Assembly: GCA_963693635.1 (NCBI GenBank)
Contig: CAVOBC010000012.1
Span: 1-27,442 of the forward strand
DNA: 27,442 nucleotides
DNA from: CAVOBC01 sp963693635
GTDB taxonomy: Bacteria > Pseudomonadota > Gammaproteobacteria > Pseudomonadales > Azotimanducaceae
Reading direction: 5' to 3'
In this document: piece by piece, positions 23,925 to 27,442 of the stretch
Layout of the letters: every line of letters begins with the position of its first letter
Position numbering within the stretch: position 1 is the first letter of the stretch
Notes under the pieces: model-generated
The model's input: only the letters and a program-made list of their open reading frames with translations
The model's database searches: none
What the model was told of the DNA's origin: nothing
Made by a program: the position numbers and the translations under genes

Positions 23925-24578
23925 TCAGGAGCGAAAGAGTCGTGAGTATTGGGTTTCGTGCAAGGCTGACGCAAGGGCAAAACCCGGTGCACTCATACCG
24001 ATATCGTCGTCGCTCACAGTCAACGCGATGCGGGCCGCGTGTTCAATGTCGTCGCTGAATCTGCGCATCAATCGCTGGCCAGCAGTCTGTCCGAGCGCCA
24101 TGAGCCGGATCGCAGCGAGCATCTGGTTTTCGGCCCAGGACCAAGCATATCCACTTACAGCGTCTGCCTCACAAATGTGCCAGTTGACGGCTGTGACACC
24201 AAACGCCGCCGGGTACGCAAGCTCGAGGGCGGGAAAGTCGTCGCCCAACTCACGGCACAGGCGCCCTATCGCCGCACCCATTGCGCGGTCTTCTTCGCGT
24301 AGCTCCCGGGTCTCTCGGCAGGCGACAGCAAGCTCGTTCCACCATTCGAGAGCGCAGGCGTCCCGTGCGACCCACGCCCGGAAACACCGGATCACAATGG
24401 GCAGATCGACACGGCTGACCGCATGTCTCAATACACCGACAATCCAGTCGTAGACCTCAGTCTCTGACTGCACCGACCCACCCTCGACCGCCTGTTCAAG
24501 GCCCTGCGAGTAATGGAACGCACCGACAGGCAAGGTCGGGCTGAGCAACTGCCATAGACGTGACTTGCGGTCAACCAT
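23925..24578 (-). CDS. ureF: Urease accessory protein UreF
   Basis: A 217-residue UreF that works with UreD and UreG to activate urease. RLWQLLSPTLPVGAFHYSQGLEQAVEGG near the start is the family signature, and VNWHICEADAVSGYAWSWAENQMLAAIRLMALGQTAGQRLM is typical. The start ATG at 24578 overlaps the ureE stop by 8 nt (ATGGTTGA), so translation is coupled. An upstream in-frame extension is unlikely because it overlaps ureE in another frame. The whole protein is helical and cytosolic. Confidence 0.94.
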   Translation of the reverse strand: MVDRKSRLWQLLSPTLPVGAFHYSQGLEQAVEGGSVQSETEVYDWIVGVLRHAVSRVDLPIVIRCFRAWVARDACALEWWNELAVACRETRELREEDRAMGAAIGRLCRELGDDFPALELAYPAAFGVTAVNWHICEADAVSGYAWSWAENQMLAAIRLMALGQTAGQRLMRRFSDDIEHAARIALTVSDDDIGMSAPGFALASALHETQYSRLFRS

Positions 24579-25074
24579 GCCCGGATCCCGGATAATCGTC
24601 CAGGCGATCGAGCGACTCTGACCCATGACTATGCCCTTGCGCGTCATACGCGCCGGCTTCGGGTTCAAACGGACGCAATTCGTGTGATACGGCGAGGTCA
24701 AACCCGCGAACCATGTCGTCAAGCACATGATCCTGAAGATACGACAACGAGAGTTCGCCCACTTCAACGCTGATGTGCCGATTACCCAGGTGATAAGCCG
24801 CACGCGCAAGTGAAGTGGGATCGTCGCAATTGACAACGCTCACCGCCTCCAGGGCGGACTCGATCAAAACAACAAGACCCGATTCAGCACCCAGGCAATA
24901 ACCACCGCGCATGACGATGCCTCGAGGCAATATGACGGCGACCTCGCGACCGCTTTGAAGTCGGGCGCGTTGGCGAGTCTTTTGTCTGCGCTCGAACGGC
25001 AGACACAGGACATCGTCCGCTGCCCGCTCTCGCCGATCAGCGTATTCGGTCAACGTTTCCATTGCACCTTTCAT
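24571..25074 (-). CDS. ureE: Urease accessory protein UreE (nickel chaperone)
   Basis: A 167-residue UreE, the nickel-binding chaperone. The N-terminal peptide-binding domain has FERRQKTRQRARLQSGREVAVILPRG, and the metal-binding domain has RAAYHLGNRHISVEV and LQDHVLDDMVRGFDL, with the conserved HLGNRH region. The C-terminus holds a few His (GHSHG, GSGHG) rather than a long His tail. Two ATGs 12 bases apart (25074 and 25062) could be the start; the first gives MKGAMETL, the second has AAAGGTG upstream. It overlaps ureF by 8 nt. It begins 101 bp after the ureC stop; a hairpin lies in that gap. Confidence 0.93.
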   Translation of the reverse strand: MKGAMETLTEYADRRERAADDVLCLPFERRQKTRQRARLQSGREVAVILPRGIVMRGGYCLGAESGLVVLIESALEAVSVVNCDDPTSLARAAYHLGNRHISVEVGELSLSYLQDHVLDDMVRGFDLAVSHELRPFEPEAGAYDAQGHSHGSESLDRLDDYPGSGHG

Positions 25075-25116
25075 CTCACTCTAGACCTCATTGTTCACCT
25101 CACCATCGTCCCGCTT

Positions 25117-25131
25117 GCGTCGAAACGACGC
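25117..25131 (-). other. Small hairpin between ureC and ureE
   Basis: GCGTCG (25117-25122) and CGACGC (25126-25131) form a 6-bp stem with loop AAA in the 101-bp ureC-ureE gap. It could protect or partly terminate the ureABC transcript, or be chance. No T-run follows. Confidence 0.3.
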
Positions 25132-25175
25132 TTGCCTTTGGGTAGGCTTGGACTCATATCAACTCCCCTACTTCT

Positions 25176-26879
25176 CTAGAAGAGGCTATACCGCTGGGCG
25201 AGCGGCAGCACGGTGGCCGGTTCGCAGGTCAGAAGTTGTCCGTCAGCGCGTACCTCATAGGTCTCCGGATCAACCTCGATGTGCGGCAGATAATCGTTCA
25301 GCAGCATATCGGCTTTGGAAACGTTGCGCGTGTTGTGCACCGGGAGCAGCCGTTTCGACAAACCCAGCGTGTCCTTCAGACCCGCATCGCACGCCGCTTC
25401 AGACACAAATGTGAAGGACGTTGTTGTGAGTGCGCTTCCGAAAGCGCCAAACATGGGTCGATAGTGGACGGGCTGCGGCGTTGGAATCGACGCGTTCGGA
25501 TCGCCCATCGGTGCCGCGACAATCATCCCGGCTTTAACAATCATCGAGGGCTTGATGCCGAAGAACGCCGGTTTCCACAGAACGAGGTCTGCGAGTTTTC
25601 CTGTCTCGACCGAGCCAACCTCGTGGGCGATGCCGTTGGCGATGGCGGGGTTGATGGTGTACTTGGCGATGAACCGCTTGACGCGGTTGTTGTCATTGCG
25701 GCTGCTATCGCCGTCGAGAGCACCACGCTGAATCTTCATCTTGTGCGCGGTCTGCCAGGTACGACAAATGACTTCGCCAACTCGTCCCATTGCCTGCGAG
25801 TCGGAGGCGATCATCGAGAACGCGCCGAGGTCGTGAAGGATGTCTTCCGCCGCGATGGTCTCACGCCGAATGCGCGACTCGGCGAAGGCCACGTCTTCCG
25901 GGATGTTCGGATCAAGATGATGGCAAACCATCAGCATGTCGAGGTGCTCATCTACTGTGTTAATCGTGTAGGGCCGCGTCGGGTTGGTTGACGACGGCAG
26001 CACGTTCGGCAGACCGCAGGCTTTGATGATGTCAGGGGCATGGCCACCGCCCGCTCCCTCCGTATGAAACGTGTGAATGGTCCGGTCCTTGAACGCAGCG
26101 AGAGTGTGCTCAACAAAGCCAGACTCATTTAACGTGTCAGTATGAATGGACACCTGCACGTCAAAGCGATCAGCTACATTCAGACAGTTGTCGATAGCGG
26201 CTGGCGTCGTACCCCAGTCTTCGTGCAATTTCAGGCCCATGGCACCGGCGATGACCTGTTCGTCCAACGCTTCCGGCAGGCTGGCGTTGCCTTTGCCCAT
26301 GAAGCCAAGATTCATCGGCAGGCCATCAGCGGCGCGGAGCATCATGCCGAGGTGCCACGGGCCAGGGGTGCAGGTGGTGGCGTTGGTGCCGGTCGCGGGC
26401 CCGGTTCCGCCTCCCAGCATCGTCGTGATACCCGACATAAGCGCTTCTTCGACCTGCTGCGGACAGATGAAGTGAATATGCGCGTCAATGCCGCCTGCGG
26501 TCAGAATCTGACCCTCGCCTGCAATCACTTCGGTGCCCGGCCCAACCATGATGTTGACGCCCGGTTGGGTGTCCGGGTTGCCCGCTTTGCCGATGCCAGC
26601 GATACGACCGTCTTTGATCCCGACGTCTGCCTTGACGATGCCCGTGTGGTCCACGATCAATGCGTTCGTGATAACGGTGTCCACGGTCTCGGATGACGGT
26701 CGTTGGCTTTGACCCATACCATCACGGATAACCTTGCCACCACCAAACTTGACCTCATCGCCATAAACGGCTCGGTCTGACTCGACTTCGATAACGAGTT
26801 CTGTGTCGCCCAGTCGGACCCTGTCACCGGTCGTCGGTCCAAACATCTCTGCGTAGGCACGACGGTCAATGGTGCTCAT
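25176..26879 (-). CDS. ureC: Urease alpha subunit (catalytic)
   Basis: The 567-residue catalytic subunit of nickel urease, which hydrolyses urea to ammonia and carbamate in the cytosol. Active-site residues fall at the same numbers as in the Klebsiella enzyme: His134 and His136 (AHIHF), the carbamylated Lys217 (GLKLHEDW), His246 and His272 for the two nickels, Cys319-His320 on the mobile flap (VCHHLDP), and Asp360 (ASDSQAMGRVGE). All are intact. The ATG overlaps the ureB stop in TAATG, so translation is coupled; GGAGGG in the end of ureB is the ribosome-binding site. Confidence 0.98.
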   Translation of the reverse strand: MSTIDRRAYAEMFGPTTGDRVRLGDTELVIEVESDRAVYGDEVKFGGGKVIRDGMGQSQRPSSETVDTVITNALIVDHTGIVKADVGIKDGRIAGIGKAGNPDTQPGVNIMVGPGTEVIAGEGQILTAGGIDAHIHFICPQQVEEALMSGITTMLGGGTGPATGTNATTCTPGPWHLGMMLRAADGLPMNLGFMGKGNASLPEALDEQVIAGAMGLKLHEDWGTTPAAIDNCLNVADRFDVQVSIHTDTLNESGFVEHTLAAFKDRTIHTFHTEGAGGGHAPDIIKACGLPNVLPSSTNPTRPYTINTVDEHLDMLMVCHHLDPNIPEDVAFAESRIRRETIAAEDILHDLGAFSMIASDSQAMGRVGEVICRTWQTAHKMKIQRGALDGDSSRNDNNRVKRFIAKYTINPAIANGIAHEVGSVETGKLADLVLWKPAFFGIKPSMIVKAGMIVAAPMGDPNASIPTPQPVHYRPMFGAFGSALTTTSFTFVSEAACDAGLKDTLGLSKRLLPVHNTRNVSKADMLLNDYLPHIEVDPETYEVRADGQLLTCEPATVLPLAQRYSLF

Positions 26880-27193
26880 TAGATACCCTCCAGGGCACCC
26901 ATGACGGCACCGTTAAAGCCATAGACCTCGCGTTTCCCTGCATAGGCGACGAGCGTTACATCACGGCGCTGGCCAGGCTCGAATCGCACGGCAGTTCCTG
27001 CCGCGATGTTCAACCTGAAGCCGCGTGCGCGCGCGCGATCAAAATCGAGCGCGGGATTCGTCTCACAGAAGTGGTAATGGGACCCGACCTGAATCGGTCG
27101 ATCGCCCGTGTTGGCTACGCTAATGTCAATACAGTCACGCTCTGCATTGAGAGTCAGTTCGCCGTCATCGATGAAATACTCGCCTGGTGTCAT
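26879..27193 (-). CDS. ureB: Urease beta subunit
   Basis: A 104-residue beta subunit of the three-subunit bacterial urease. MTPGEYFIDDGELTLNAER, then VGSHYHFCETNPALDFDR and GFRLNIAAGTAVRFEPGQ are conserved UreB motifs. The start at 27193 is chosen because homologues begin M-x-PGEY and AGGAA lies upstream; the longer in-frame reading adds 27 codons that overlap ureA. Its stop overlaps the ureC start by one base. The separate beta and gamma subunits are the common proteobacterial arrangement. Confidence 0.96.
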   Translation of the reverse strand: MTPGEYFIDDGELTLNAERDCIDISVANTGDRPIQVGSHYHFCETNPALDFDRARARGFRLNIAAGTAVRFEPGQRRDVTLVAYAGKREVYGFNGAVMGALEGI

Positions 27194-27203
27194 GGTGCCA
27201 TTC

Positions 27204-27442
27204 CTAAATGATCGGGTTATGGACGGTGACCAGCTTGGTCCCATCCGGGAATGTCGCTTCAACCTGAACTTCACCCAGCATTTCCGGAATGCCCTCCATC
27301 ACGTCGTCACGCGCAAGGATCTGTGTACCTTCAGTCATTAACTCTGCAACGGAACGTCCATCACGCGCTCCCTCCATGATCGCGGCTGAGATCAGAGCGA
27401 TACTCTCAGGGTAATTCAGTTTAACGCCACGTTGGCGACGCT
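27204..27442 (-). CDS. ureA: Urease gamma subunit (5' end outside window)
   Basis: The last 78 codons of ureA run off the right edge. Visible segments, in order, are RRQRGVKLNYPESIALIS, MEGARDGRSVAELM and VMEGIPEMLGEVQVEATFPDGTKLV, ending VHNPII, the standard C-terminus of the gamma subunit (full length about 100 residues). It ends 10 bp before the ureB start and must be the first or second urease gene. ureD is not in the window and may lie just beyond the edge. Confidence 0.95.
   Translation of the reverse strand, partial: RRQRGVKLNYPESIALISAAIMEGARDGRSVAELMTEGTQILARDDVMEGIPEMLGEVQVEATFPDGTKLVTVHNPII

Noticed and set aside
23882..23992. Longer UreG start
   Set aside because: The extra 37 codons run back into the end of ureF and lack UreG similarity; MKHALRLGIGG is the normal start.
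23925..24836. Longer UreF start
   Set aside because: The extra 86 codons lie over ureE in another frame; the ATG at 24578 overlapping the ureE stop is the normal coupled start.

Overview
The window is about 27.4 kb of high-GC bacterial chromosome. Its housekeeping genes (pepN, a DUF2797 gene, a rhomboid protease, nadK, a BatD end) point to an environmental gammaproteobacterium. No phage, plasmid, IS element, CRISPR array, rRNA or tRNA is visible. Family assignments rest on reading protein motifs; no searches were run.

Layout. (1) 2-9102 is a conserved housekeeping block: the 3' end of a batD-like gene (+), pepN (-), a DUF2797 gene (+), a rhomboid protease (-), and further on nadK (-). An xdhC-mocA pair (+), which serves molybdenum hydroxylases, and an SDR dehydrogenase (-) sit between rhomboid and nadK. 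The SDR has an unusually structured 300-bp upstream region: a duplicated unit carrying an operator-like palindrome, then three consecutive perfect hairpins. (2) 9103-9885 is degraded sequence. It holds the tail of a serine O-acetyltransferase (cysE) gene and a small possible zinc-ribbon ORF. (3) 9886-14051 (-) holds a class III CoA-transferase, a 516-residue histidine-rich protein of unknown function, and a LanC-like gene broken by two in-frame stops and one frameshift. (4) 14135-19027 (+) holds an APH/ecdysteroid-kinase-like phosphotransferase, a Nudix hydrolase, a nitroreductase, an amidohydrolase and an uncharacterised 212-residue protein. A homopyrimidine tract with G-quadruplex potential lies upstream of the amidohydrolase. 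(5) 19103-22009 (-) is a probable operon: quinone oxidoreductase, phytanoyl-CoA dioxygenase-like oxygenase, NIPSNAP-like protein. (6) A glutathione S-transferase (+) follows. (7) 23273-27442 (-) is a nickel urease operon read ureA (cut by the window edge), ureB, ureC, ureE, ureF, ureG, with intact active-site residues.

How the genes fit together. The middle of the window is a set of catabolic or detoxifying enzymes (CoA-transferase, SDR, MDR reductase, PhyH oxygenase, amidohydrolase, nitroreductase, GST, small-molecule kinase). This is what one expects in a bacterium that degrades diverse organic compounds, but no complete pathway can be read. The urease genes form a complete functional unit except for ureD, which is not in the window. 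XdhC/MocA imply a molybdenum hydroxylase encoded elsewhere. The least explained items are the 516-residue protein beside the CoA-transferase, the 212-residue HHEGSW protein, the decayed LanC-like gene and the SDR upstream region.
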